NCBI GenBank assembly: GCA_003575245.1
Contig: NMQN01000429.1
Coordinates: 1-5,750, forward strand
Direction of reading: 5' to 3'
Source: Candidatus Atribacteria bacterium 1244-E10-H5-B2
Lineage (GTDB): Bacteria > Atribacterota > JS1 > SB-45 > 34-128
Length of the DNA stretch: 5,750 nt
Position numbers and translations under genes: made by a program. The notes below the pieces were generated by a model. The model was not told the origin of the DNA and did not search any database. It saw only the letters and a program-made list of their open reading frames with translations. Below, piece by piece: positions 1 through 5,336 of the stretch. Positions within the stretch are counted from its first letter, which is position 1. Each line of letters starts with the position of its first letter.

Positions 1-129
1 AATTCAGGGGATGATGTGATTTTGAGAGGGCAGGGAAACCATTTTAAAAGCATGTTTCAGAAGCTCGATAAGTGGCATGGAAAGTACATGGATGTATGGA
101 ACGAATACTTCGCAATCAAGAAAGGATAA
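1..129 (+). CDS. 3' end of an unrecognised protein gene (partial, 42 codons)
   Basis: Frame 1 is open from the first base to TAA at 127-129, giving 42 residues that begin NSGDDVILRG and end NEYFAIKKG. The other two forward frames close within the first 20 bases. The composition (many Gly, Lys, Trp and Tyr, mixed charge, no membrane segment) reads as the soluble C-terminus of a globular protein, and the stretch is richer in G+C than the sequence just downstream. The start and most of the gene lie outside the window. I do not recognise the family and assign no function. It converges on the small minus-strand gene that ends at 238. Confidence 0.6.
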   Translation, partial: NSGDDVILRGQGNHFKSMFQKLDKWHGKYMDVWNEYFAIKKG

Positions 130-228
130 AGGACAGCGAATGATTTAAAACCCATCACTACCTTTTACAAATACCCAAAAGAATATACAAGTAATACTTT
201 AATATAAAAATTAAGCAATCATAGTCAT

Positions 229-234
229 AAAAAA
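229..234 (-). terminator. Oligo-T tract after the small minus-strand gene
   Basis: Read on the minus strand, six T residues follow the TAG stop (238-240) after only three bases. Oligo-T tracts just past the stop are the usual archaeal termination signal. No hairpin is evident. Confidence 0.35.
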
Positions 235-237
235 GGT

Positions 238-489
238 CTAAAACAACTCAGGATGCTTTTTTTCGATAGAATTAAGAGTAGAAACTAAATTGTAGAGGAG
301 TTTTTCGTCCTTACAATGATTAATTGACTCGGACAACTTATTCAACAGCGAGTTAGCTAAATCTTTCTCGAACTCAGTGAGTTTCACAGAATTATTTTGA
401 AATATTTCGTCAAATTCTTTTTCAAACCACTCTAATTGGCGTTGGAATTCCTCTGTTTGAACTTTTTCGATGTTAAAATTTAGATACAT
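238..489 (-). CDS. Small acidic helical protein of unknown function (83 aa)
   Basis: A complete 83-codon frame starts at ATG 489 and ends with TAG. The start is well supported: GAGGAG lies four bases before it. The protein is soluble and rich in Glu, Lys, Leu, Asn and Phe. Residues 10-32 (Q-T-E-E-F ... F-D-E-I-F) and 36-77 look like two or three amphipathic helices, which would suit a small helical bundle or protein-binding partner. There is no signal peptide, membrane span or cysteine pair (a single Cys at 59). I do not recognise a family. It stands alone between a convergent partial gene on its 3' side and a gene-poor stretch on its 5' side. The reading as a real gene rests on the ribosome binding site, length and composition. 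Confidence 0.65.
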   Translation of the reverse strand: MYLNFNIEKVQTEEFQRQLEWFEKEFDEIFQNNSVKLTEFEKDLANSLLNKLSESINHCKDEKLLYNLVSTLNSIEKKHPELF

Positions 490-493
490 ATGT

Positions 494-499
494 CTCCTC
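494..499 (-). promoter_or_regulatory. Shine-Dalgarno GAGGAG before the 83-aa gene
   Basis: On the minus strand GAGGAG is followed by ACAT and then the ATG at 489, a spacing of four bases. It is the clearest purine-rich ribosome binding site in the window and fixes the start of the small gene. Confidence 0.6.
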
Positions 500-547
500 G
501 ATTAAAATTTAACAAAAAATTGTAAGCTACAATAATAGTTATAGAAC

Positions 548-556
548 TTATTTAAA
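548..556 (-). promoter_or_regulatory. Possible TATA box for the 83-aa gene
   Basis: The minus strand reads TTTAAATAA here, close to the archaeal box A. A start of transcription about 26 bases on would leave a short leader of about 35-40 bases, enough to carry the GAGGAG site. No matching purine-rich BRE is obvious, and AT-rich sequence makes chance matches common. Confidence 0.22.
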
Positions 557-674
557 AAGTTAAGTACCTCTGCTGGTTTTCTAAAATGTCCTACGACAAA
601 CGGGAGAATATTTTACACACAAAAATTAAAAATAAGTCGGATTGTTAATCTCTGCTAATATAGCAACAGAACTA

Positions 675-706
675 TTAATTTAACGCTTAAAACATCCTAA
701 TAGCAT
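675..706 (+). repeat. Diverged 32-bp direct repeat, copy 1
   Basis: This 32-base segment matches 1389-1420 at 27 positions without gaps, and all five differences are transitions. The shared core is GCTTAA-n-ACA-n-CCTAATA-n-CAT. The copies lie 714 bp apart in the same orientation, one on each side of the frameshifted membrane protein gene. Each also lies upstream of a minus-strand start codon (489 and 1315). Confidence 0.5.
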
Positions 707-794
707 TACTAAATTTTTGTCGGAACTTTAATATGAAATTAGCACATATAAAAAAAAAGATTTAGGCAAAAATTGAAAGGATTGTTATAATATC

Positions 795-1315
795 TTATGA
801 TGGTGGTGGAAAGATGTAATCCATGAAGATGAAAACTAAAATATACAATATTAATCCAAATATGAACCCTATTACAAAACCTATTAAAAATATTATGACT
901 GAAACTACAATAACTGAAATGAGCGATTCTCCGACTTTCTTTTTGTAAAGCTTCATAACGAGTATAGTGCCTAGAATAAAATGAATAATAATTCTAATTA
1001 TAATAATTCTGATTACATCTACTAATAGACTCCCTTCAACAGTAAAAAGATAACATATACCTAGTGAATCTAGTAAAACTACTGAAGCTACAGAAAGATA
1101 CTCTTCAACAAAAAAAAGATAATAAATGCATAGTGAAATATCTATAACGAACCATAGTAAATTAACTACAAAAGCAGGTTTAAATGAACCCCTCCAATCC
1201 TTCCTTCTCTAGCGTATAAACACATAATTTTTGTTCCGATTAGAAGTAAAATGAGGTTTAAGGCGACATTTGTTGATATAGCAAAGATAAATTCACGCAT
1301 AGTTGTAAAAAGCAT
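795..1315 (-). pseudogene. Frameshifted small multi-span membrane protein gene
   Basis: Two overlapping minus-strand frames make one protein. The first runs from ATG 1315 for 49 codons to TAG at 1166-1168. The second is open without a start codon for 137 codons from 1208 to TAA at 795-797. Restoring one A near 1205 (GAAGG to GAAAGG) joins them smoothly as ...MCLYARE|RKDWRGSFK..., giving about 173 residues. The joined protein has about five hydrophobic spans: an N-terminal one (FIFAISTNVALNLILLL), two around the repeated YLF-x-VE motif, one at IRIIIIRIIIHFILGTI, and a long C-terminal one ending MDYIFPPPS. The basic segment at the frameshift (RERKDWRG) would be a cytoplasmic loop. I do not recognise the family. 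It diverges from the six-span protein at 1587. It may be a decaying gene, or intact with one sequencing or amplification error. Hydrophobic frames arise easily in AT-rich DNA, but the length and the one-base repair favour a real gene. Confidence 0.6.
1021..1137 (-). repeat. Imperfect 69-bp tandem repeat inside the broken membrane gene
   Basis: 1021-1068 matches 1090-1137 at 36 of 48 positions at a constant offset of 69 bp, which is exactly 23 codons. In the protein it gives two related hairpins, SLCIYYLFFVEEYLSV and SLGICYLFTVEGSLLV. Because the offset is a multiple of three and the motif survives in both copies, it looks like an internal duplication of a membrane hairpin made while the gene was functional. 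Confidence 0.5.
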
Positions 1316-1388
1316 TTCATATCATCTATTTTTTTGATTGTTAATACTATCTATTGATGGTAATTTATATTCATATTTTAAAATTGAA

Positions 1389-1420
1389 TTAATTTGATGC
1401 TTAAGACACCCTAATAACAT
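1389..1420 (+). repeat. Diverged 32-bp direct repeat, copy 2
   Basis: This is the partner of 675-706, with 27 of 32 bases identical and only transitions between them. It lies in the divergent gap between the broken membrane gene (start 1315) and the six-span membrane protein gene (start 1587), so it could be regulatory. The rest of the 1316-1586 gap holds no coding frame that I can support. Confidence 0.5.
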
Positions 1421-1550
1421 ACAAGTATAAAAATTGTGCCTATAACGACTTTATCTGTTGATGGACATATTTATTTAAAGTTCAGATTTTGATAAATTTT
1501 CTAATTTTACTTTAAAGAATAAATATGATGAATCAATATTTTTAAAAGAA

Positions 1551-1560
1551 ATAAATTTAA
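1551..1560 (+). promoter_or_regulatory. Possible TATA box of the six-span membrane protein gene
   Basis: ATAAATTTAA is centred about 31 bases before the ATG at 1587. There is no purine-rich ribosome binding site in between, so this spacing would suit a leaderless or nearly leaderless archaeal transcript. The match to the box A consensus is only fair and the surroundings are AT-rich. Confidence 0.3.
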
Positions 1561-1586
1561 GAATAGTTCAATACAATTAATATAGA

Positions 1587-2387
1587 ATGACGAGCACCAA
1601 TCAACAAGAACCCTTAAATGATAACGACCACCCTCTCTTCTTAAGTTATGGTTTTTTATGGGGGATGTTTATTGCTTATATAATAGCTCTTAGTGTCGCT
1701 ATTTATATAAATATCAAAAATTCCTTTTTTGTGAACGATCCCGGGTATATAGAATTAGCTACCTCCCTTCTTGGAGTTTTTGCAATGTATACTCTATTTA
1801 ACGCAATTTTCGTATATGTAACGTATAGAAAAAGGAAGCTTCAAAAGATGATCAGAAAGGACGGGAAAATTATTAAAGATGGTTCAAAAGCAGTTCGATT
1901 CGCTTTAAATAAAAACTATATTAAAATTCTTTACTTTCTATTAGTGAGTATATCGCTCGTACTTTCCATTTCGGGATTCATTTTACCTACCCTCATTCGT
2001 GATTATGGTTTAAGTGTTTCGTATATTTGGAGCTTTGGATTATTCATTAATATAAGTTTTGACCCTGTCGTTGGTGATGCTCTTATTATGCCTGATCCCC
2101 TCATGTGGATTGCTTTTCCTTACCAAATAATTGCCTTCATATTAATACTTAGAGCAGAAAATGACATAATCCAAATCTTGCGAAAAAAAAAAGACCTAAG
2201 TAATAGAGTTTGCACATGGGGAAAATTAGGATTAATAATCCTTTTCTATAATTCCATGTTTTTCTTAGGAAATTTTTTTATTAATTGGAACTATCTCGAT
2301 GTTTCTTACATTCCTCTGGTGGTAGGTCCCTTGTTAATAGTCGCGTATATCATATGGATTCTTACATCGAAGAAAAACAAAATTTAA
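1587..2387 (+). CDS. Six-span integral membrane protein of unknown function (266 aa)
   Basis: A 266-codon frame from ATG to TAA. The N-terminus (residues 1-20) is polar and acidic. Strong hydrophobic spans lie at about 23-43, 57-80, 111-134, 171-189, 213-233 and 241-260. A weaker stretch at 142-158 (VSYIWSFGLFINISF) may be re-entrant or lie in an outer loop. Basic segments at 81-95 (RKRKLQ...RKD), 199-207 (RKKKD) and the KKNK tail, by the positive-inside rule, put both termini and these loops in the cytoplasm, giving six spans. No catalytic or transport motif is visible and I do not recognise the family. It stands alone, divergent from the broken membrane gene, with an oligo-T tract six bases after its stop and a hairpin further on, so it is probably monocistronic. 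Confidence 0.75.
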   Translation: MTSTNQQEPLNDNDHPLFLSYGFLWGMFIAYIIALSVAIYINIKNSFFVNDPGYIELATSLLGVFAMYTLFNAIFVYVTYRKRKLQKMIRKDGKIIKDGSKAVRFALNKNYIKILYFLLVSISLVLSISGFILPTLIRDYGLSVSYIWSFGLFINISFDPVVGDALIMPDPLMWIAFPYQIIAFILILRAENDIIQILRKKKDLSNRVCTWGKLGLIILFYNSMFFLGNFFINWNYLDVSYIPLVVGPLLIVAYIIWILTSKKNKI

Positions 2388-2392
2388 ATAAA

Positions 2393-2409
2393 TTTTTTAA
2401 TTTTTCTTT
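2393..2409 (+). terminator. Oligo-T terminator after the six-span membrane protein gene
   Basis: Two runs of T (TTTTTTAATTTTTCTTT) start six bases after the TAA at 2387. This is the typical archaeal terminator form, with no stem required. Confidence 0.45.
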
Positions 2410-2442
2410 CAATTATCAATAAAGCATTTTACAACAACATTT

Positions 2443-2469
2443 CGTGAAAGCACACTTTCACGGTTTTTT
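2443..2469 (+). terminator. Stem-loop plus T6, intrinsic-terminator-like
   Basis: CGTGAAAG (2443-2450) and CTTTCACG (2455-2462) form a perfect 8-bp stem with a four-base CACA loop, followed by one G and six T (2464-2469). The form is that of a bacterial Rho-independent terminator. It lies 55 bases past the stop of the six-span protein gene, behind an oligo-T tract, so it could act as a second stop before the toxin-antitoxin promoter. Confidence 0.65.
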
Positions 2470-2604
2470 ATAATACTGTAGATATTACAAGAATATTTTT
2501 AGTATAATACAAAAAGATCTAAATCTCTTCTGAAATAGAGTGTATGATATCCTTCAGGAGCACATACTTTATCCAAAACTTCTTAGCAAAGATGGGATTT
2601 TTGC

Positions 2605-2632
2605 TGTTTACAAAAGTTTAAAAATGTAAACA
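2605..2632 (+). promoter_or_regulatory. TATA box flanked by a perfect inverted repeat: toxin-antitoxin promoter and operator
   Basis: TGTTTACA (2605-2612) and TGTAAACA (2625-2632) are perfect reverse complements, 12 bases apart and centred 20 bp from each other, about two turns of the helix on the same face. The TATA-like TTTAAAAA (2617-2624) lies wholly between them, centred about 28 bases before the ATG at 2649, which fits leaderless transcription. Ribbon-helix-helix antitoxins typically bind such paired half-sites and repress their own operon, and the downstream gene at 3170 encodes one. Binding here is an inference. Confidence 0.5.
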
Positions 2633-2648
2633 TCTATTATTTATATTG

Positions 2649-3170
2649 ATGACATTAGTTATATGTGATTCTTCTTCATTGATACTAATAGCTAAGATTG
2701 AGTCATTAGATATGTTCATAGATATTTTCGAGGAAATTCTAATCCCAGAAGCAGTTTTTTTCGAAGTGGTAACAAAAGGAAAAGAATATAAAAAATTAGA
2801 TGCCTTTTTAGTTGAGAAACGAATAGAAGAAGGGAAAATTAAAGTAGTAAAAATAGATAATATGATTGATAAAGTAAAAATTATGAATAATTTTAACATT
2901 CACGAGGGAGAAGCAGAAGCAATAATAATATATTTGGAAAAAAAAGCAGATTTACTAAGCACTGATGATAATAAGACTATTAGAGTGTGCAAAATTCTAA
3001 AAATTAGATATTTCACTACTCTTTCATTCATCTTCCTATTGTATAATAAAAAAAGAATTTCAAAGGAGAAGAGTCTTCTCAAAATTAATACTTTAGAGAA
3101 AATTGGATGGTATAAAAAAGAAGTAATTAATTATTTTATAGAAAAGATTGAAATTAAAGGTGATATTTAA
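2649..3170 (+). CDS. PIN-domain ribonuclease toxin, DUF3368-like (173 aa)
   Basis: Likely the toxin of a type II toxin-antitoxin pair, an Mg-dependent endoribonuclease acting on cytoplasmic RNA. Counting from ATG 2649, the acidic PIN residues are in order: Asp7 in VICDSSSLI, Glu39 in FFEVV, the HEGEAEAI motif at 85-92 (Glu86, Glu88, Glu90), and Asp106-Asp107 in LSTDDN. CDSSSL, GEAEAI and TDD with this spacing mark the DUF3368 branch that pairs with UPF0175 antitoxins. After 130 a basic helical tail (about 131-173) makes it slightly longer than many relatives. A TTG one codon upstream (2646) is also possible, but ATG with a TATA box about 28 bases before it is preferred. The stop overlaps the antitoxin ATG by one base (TAATG), so translation is coupled. 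All expected acidic residues are present, so it should be active. Confidence 0.85.
   Translation: MTLVICDSSSLILIAKIESLDMFIDIFEEILIPEAVFFEVVTKGKEYKKLDAFLVEKRIEEGKIKVVKIDNMIDKVKIMNNFNIHEGEAEAIIIYLEKKADLLSTDDNKTIRVCKILKIRYFTTLSFIFLLYNKKRISKEKSLLKINTLEKIGWYKKEVINYFIEKIEIKGDI
3159..3163 (+). promoter_or_regulatory. Shine-Dalgarno GGTGA before the antitoxin
   Basis: GGTGA lies six bases before the ATG at 3170, inside the last codons of the toxin gene. It complements the archaeal 16S 3' end (UCACCU core) and suits an internal operon gene, in contrast to the toxin gene itself, which has no such site. Confidence 0.5.
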
Positions 3171-3469
3171 TGGGTAAAGTAATATCCGTTAGGATAAATC
3201 AAAAATTAGAGGAAATAATAAAAAATTTCGCGAAAGAACAAAAAAGTGAGCAATCAGAGGTTATTCGAGATCTAATTCAAAATGGATCTATATTTTTAGC
3301 AATTAAGGGTTATGCTGAAGGAAAATTTTCAATTGGAAAGGCTGCAAGCTTAATTGATGTACCATTGTCTGAATTAATGGATATCATAACCGACTTAGGA
3401 ATTAAATCTGAAATAGGGATTGAAGATGTCGTAGAAGGATTCGAAAATCTTAAAAATTTAATTAAGTAG
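3170..3469 (+). CDS. UPF0175-family antitoxin with N-terminal ribbon-helix-helix domain (99 aa)
   Basis: The likely antitoxin for the PIN protein just upstream. It would bind and block the nuclease and repress the operon. Residues 1-39 form a ribbon-helix-helix domain: the strand KVISVRIN, helix QKLEEIIKNFAKEQ, then SEQSEVIRDLIQNG. Residues 41-90 carry the UPF0175 signature: YAEGKFSIGKAASLIDVPL followed by LMDIITDLGI, a helix-turn-helix-like segment, and an acidic end with IGIEDVVEGFENL. Length is typical for the fused RHH-UPF0175 form in archaea. It overlaps the toxin stop by one base and has its own GGTGA. The order, toxin first, is the reverse of what I would expect for a UPF0175-DUF3368 pair. 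The 8-bp inverted repeat around the operon TATA box is the natural operator for it. No T-tract follows the stop. Confidence 0.85.
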   Translation: MGKVISVRINQKLEEIIKNFAKEQKSEQSEVIRDLIQNGSIFLAIKGYAEGKFSIGKAASLIDVPLSELMDIITDLGIKSEIGIEDVVEGFENLKNLIK

Positions 3470-3529
3470 TAAGAAAAAAAGGAGAGTCACTATAAGTATA
3501 CCTAATCTATTATAAATTTAGATAGTATC

Positions 3530-3594
3530 ATCTCGGCTATTCTGCGTCTTTACGCGATTACGTCGTGGGATCTCCCTCTATTCTCCAGCCAGAT
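3530..3594. other. GC-rich island with nested complementary arms: possible structured RNA or bidirectional terminator
   Basis: In a window of about one third G+C, these 65 bases hold 33 G or C. The ends pair as ATCT(C)GGCT (3530-3538) with AGCCAGAT (3587-3594): 8 bp with one bulged C. Inside are GCGT-CTTT-ACGC (3544-3555) and GGGA-TC-TCCC (3567-3576), so the whole can fold as a closed, branched structure on either strand. CTATTCT occurs twice, next to each outer arm. No T-loop (GTTCRA) or anticodon arm is present, so it is not a tRNA, and no C/D or H/ACA box set is clear. It lies between the convergent antitoxin and hydrolase genes. A smaller ATCTA/TAGAT hairpin sits just upstream at 3505-3523. 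Nothing else is seen in 3470-3603. Confidence 0.35.
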
Positions 3595-3603
3595 ATGGTA
3601 ACA

Positions 3604-4374
3604 TTATTTATCTTGAAAAAATTCGGCTTTATATTCCTCTAAATCATCAGGTGGCCATGCACGAGGCGTTTTGTAATTTTTTACAAACCTATGCATACAG
3701 ATTGGAGCTCCAAATCCAATAGTTTGAGTACGAGAAAATCCAAAACCCAAACCTTCAGCTTCGTAGTGGTCGTATAAACATATAAAGGGGAGATATTTCT
3801 CATCACCAAATTTTTTAAACGCTTTCTGAACTCCACACTCTTGTATGTCCCAACCCCATTCAAAAGAATCTCCATCGCCCTCTACGAAATCCATTACCCA
3901 ATCGTCTGGATAGCGCTTCATTTGGGTTTCTTCAGTTAATTTTTTTTGGTAGTCCATGTATACAAGATCGAAAGGGTATTGAGATGGATCTCTACCCGCC
4001 TTTTCTAAAGCTTCTTTTCTAAGTTTATGGGCTGCCATTACGTAGTTATAATGAAATTCCCCGATTTCTCTGAACGAAAATCCTATTTTTTCTAATGTGC
4101 GAAATATTGCGAGATCAGACATGCATTTAACAAGGACTAAAGTGGTAGGGTTCTTTTGTCCACCAATATAGGGAATATCAGGTAAAATTTTCTCAAATTC
4201 CGCTTTCATTTGACTAATTAGTTCTTCGGACTTCTTGTCATCAAATTTCGTGCAAAGTTCTTCATTTGCTAAGGTTAAACGCTCGTCAAAGCTTTTCATG
4301 AATTTTGATCTCTTTCTAACATAAAAATCTTCTACTATTTTTGCTACCATAATAATTATTTTAGGATCACACAT
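3604..4374 (-). CDS. L-2-amino-thiazoline-4-carboxylic acid hydrolase-like protein (256 aa)
   Basis: The C-terminal half matches the ATC hydrolase family pattern, named for the enzyme that opens the thiazoline ring of L-ATC on the bacterial route to L-cysteine. Counting from ATG 4374: Trp173/Trp175 and Cys180 in WGWDIQECGVQKAF, Cys199-x-x-Asp202 in FICLYDHY, Arg215-Thr216 in FSRTQTIGFG, and Cys226-x-His-Arg-Phe in ICMHRF, which corresponds to the family's C-D-x-R-F/Y end motif. Residues 10-62 are helical and charged, and there is no signal peptide or membrane span, so it is cytosolic. Archaea carry many diverged members of unknown substrate, so the reaction is not assured. ATG 4374 overlaps the TTATAA palindrome. 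The ninth codon, ATG 4350, is an alternative 26 bases from that box and would give 248 residues. It diverges from the EamA gene. Confidence 0.7.
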   Translation of the reverse strand: MCDPKIIIMVAKIVEDFYVRKRSKFMKSFDERLTLANEELCTKFDDKKSEELISQMKAEFEKILPDIPYIGGQKNPTTLVLVKCMSDLAIFRTLEKIGFSFREIGEFHYNYVMAAHKLRKEALEKAGRDPSQYPFDLVYMDYQKKLTEETQMKRYPDDWVMDFVEGDGDSFEWGWDIQECGVQKAFKKFGDEKYLPFICLYDHYEAEGLGFGFSRTQTIGFGAPICMHRFVKNYKTPRAWPPDDLEEYKAEFFQDK

Positions 4375-4388
4375 TATAAACTATCACA
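4366..4388. promoter_or_regulatory. Palindromic TTATAA between two ATCACA repeats: possible bidirectional promoter
   Basis: TTATAA at 4374-4379 is a perfect palindrome, usable as a TATA box both ways. Its centre is about 26 bases from ATG 4350 (minus, hydrolase) and about 30 bases from GTG 4407 (plus, EamA), the spacing expected for leaderless starts on both sides. It lies between two direct copies of ATCACA (4366-4371 and 4383-4388), 17 bp apart, which could be regulator half-sites. The longer annotated starts (4374 and 4389) would leave almost no promoter. Confidence 0.35.
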
Positions 4389-5336
4389 TTGAAGAGTGAA
4401 AAAATAGTGGATTCGACTGTTGGTGTTAATAGAAAGCGGGAGATCAGCGCATATATATTATTAATCTTAACCTCCGTTATCTGGGGAGGTACATGGCCTT
4501 TAGGTCGATGGTTAGTCTCAGAGGATGTTGGAGGAGCTACTATCCCTCCATTTATGATTGCGGTGATTCGGTATTTCCTAGTTGTAATTTGTTTTTTTCT
4601 TATTCTTAAATTCAAGGAAGGAACTTTAAATTGGCAGTTCGCTAAAGAGCACTGGAAGATATTAGCCTTAATGGGTCTGTTTTCGGTGACAATATATCAA
4701 GCGGGTTATTTAATAGGTGAACTTCTTACCAGTGCGAGCGATGCAAGTATAATGGTCGCAACAAATGCAGTCTGGGTAATTATTCTTTCAAGTTCTTTCT
4801 TAAAAACTGAGCGATTTGCATGGAGAAAAATGATTGGTTCGCTATTAGCATTCATAGCAGTAGTCATTGTCGTAGGGTTTTCTCCGAATGTAAATGTATC
4901 GAATCGAATTCTTGGGGATATTATGATACTACTAGCGGCATTGGCTTATGCGATTTATACGGTTATTTCTCGGTTTTTCTTAAATAAAACTCGCGAAAAC
5001 GCTGAATCTTATCAACCAAGCTCTATCTGGATCATGACTTGGATTTCCCTATTTGGATTTTTGATAACCACTCCGATAGCATTAATTTTTAGTCCAGAGT
5101 TCTTAATTCCAGCAACTTATTTAACTATTCCCCCCCGTGTATGGATAGGCATCTCGTATCTAGCATTTATATCTACGATCGGAGCATACACCTTCTACTT
5201 AGAAGGAGTAAAGCGTTTAAATGCTAGTAGAGCAGCAATCTTTCAGGCATTGGTTCCCTTATTTGGAGTATTATTTTCTGCTCTCTTTCCATTTATCTTG
5301 CATTGGGATTATATAAAACATATCTGTTTTAATTAG
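4389..5336 (+). CDS. EamA/DMT-superfamily transporter, 3' end replaced by a fold-back joint
   Basis: A drug/metabolite-type transporter of the inner membrane, with two EamA repeats of five spans each. The first repeat starts at about residue 20 with LTSVIWGGTWPLGR, the family's W-G motif. Spans lie at about 20-37, 52-73, 88-107, 116-137, 144-161, 175-194, 211-234, 250-271 and 278-300. FYLEGVKRLNASRAAIFQ before the last shown span is the typical second-repeat motif. An in-frame TAA at 4377-4379 limits the start to TTG 4389 or GTG 4407, and GTG fits the TATA box better. Codons 1-300 are genuine. From 5289 the frame reads antisense Nudix sequence (PFILHWDYIKHICFN), which is spurious. The true end, on the minus copy, begins LQEEFDVLVYPFALL and closes a tenth span, giving 331 residues from TTG. 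The substrate cannot be told. Many relatives export amino acids or metabolites. Confidence 0.85.
   Translation: MKSEKIVDSTVGVNRKREISAYILLILTSVIWGGTWPLGRWLVSEDVGGATIPPFMIAVIRYFLVVICFFLILKFKEGTLNWQFAKEHWKILALMGLFSVTIYQAGYLIGELLTSASDASIMVATNAVWVIILSSSFLKTERFAWRKMIGSLLAFIAVVIVVGFSPNVNVSNRILGDIMILLAALAYAIYTVISRFFLNKTRENAESYQPSSIWIMTWISLFGFLITTPIALIFSPEFLIPATYLTIPPRVWIGISYLAFISTIGAYTFYLEGVKRLNASRAAIFQALVPLFGVLFSALFPFILHWDYIKHICFN
5195..5288 (+). repeat. Inverted repeat, left arm (94 bp, perfect)
   Basis: Every base from 5195 to 5288 is the reverse complement of 5657-5750 (paired positions sum to 10945). Identity stops abruptly at 5289. It is part of the EamA coding sequence, not a mobile-element end, and it marks the joint where the window folds back on itself. 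Confidence 0.97.

Larger units (their letters stand above)
490..794. other. Gene-free stretch between the small protein and the broken membrane gene
   Basis: I see no convincing coding frame on either strand: stops are frequent in all frames and no start with a ribosome binding site leads anywhere. It holds the ribosome binding site and possible TATA box of the 83-aa gene at its left edge and one copy of a 32-bp diverged direct repeat at 675-706. Confidence 0.5.

Noticed and set aside
1..5. Window starts with AATTC, like an EcoRI-cut end
   Set aside because: Intact GAATTC sites occur elsewhere in the window, so it is not an EcoRI-cut fragment. The match is likely chance.
490..1586. CRISPR array
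   Set aside because: The repeats seen here are only two diverged copies 714 bp apart and one tandem pair within a coding frame. There is no regular repeat-spacer pattern.
2501..2581. Protein-like minus-strand stretch (EVLDKVCAPEGYHTLYF...) upstream of the toxin gene
   Set aside because: Only about 27 codons between stops, no start codon and no recognised family. It could be a gene scar, but chance explains it.
2618..2899. Minus-strand open frame of 93 codons opposite the PIN gene
   Set aside because: It lies antisense to a clearly recognised PIN domain and has a low-complexity Ser/Ile-rich translation. It is a shadow frame.
2900..3082. Minus-strand 60-codon frame opposite the PIN gene
   Set aside because: Antisense to the PIN coding sequence, with no ribosome binding site or family resemblance.
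3530..3594. tRNA or tRNA fragment
   Set aside because: The outer stem and internal hairpins suggested a cloverleaf, but there is no GTTCRA T-loop, anticodon arm or CCA-like end on either strand.
3681..3875. Minus-strand 64-codon frame within the hydrolase gene
   Set aside because: It overlaps the ATC-hydrolase motifs in another frame and shows no independent support.
4367..4615. Minus-strand 82-codon frame opposite the start of EamA
   Set aside because: Antisense to the well-supported first EamA spans, and it overlaps the shared promoter region.
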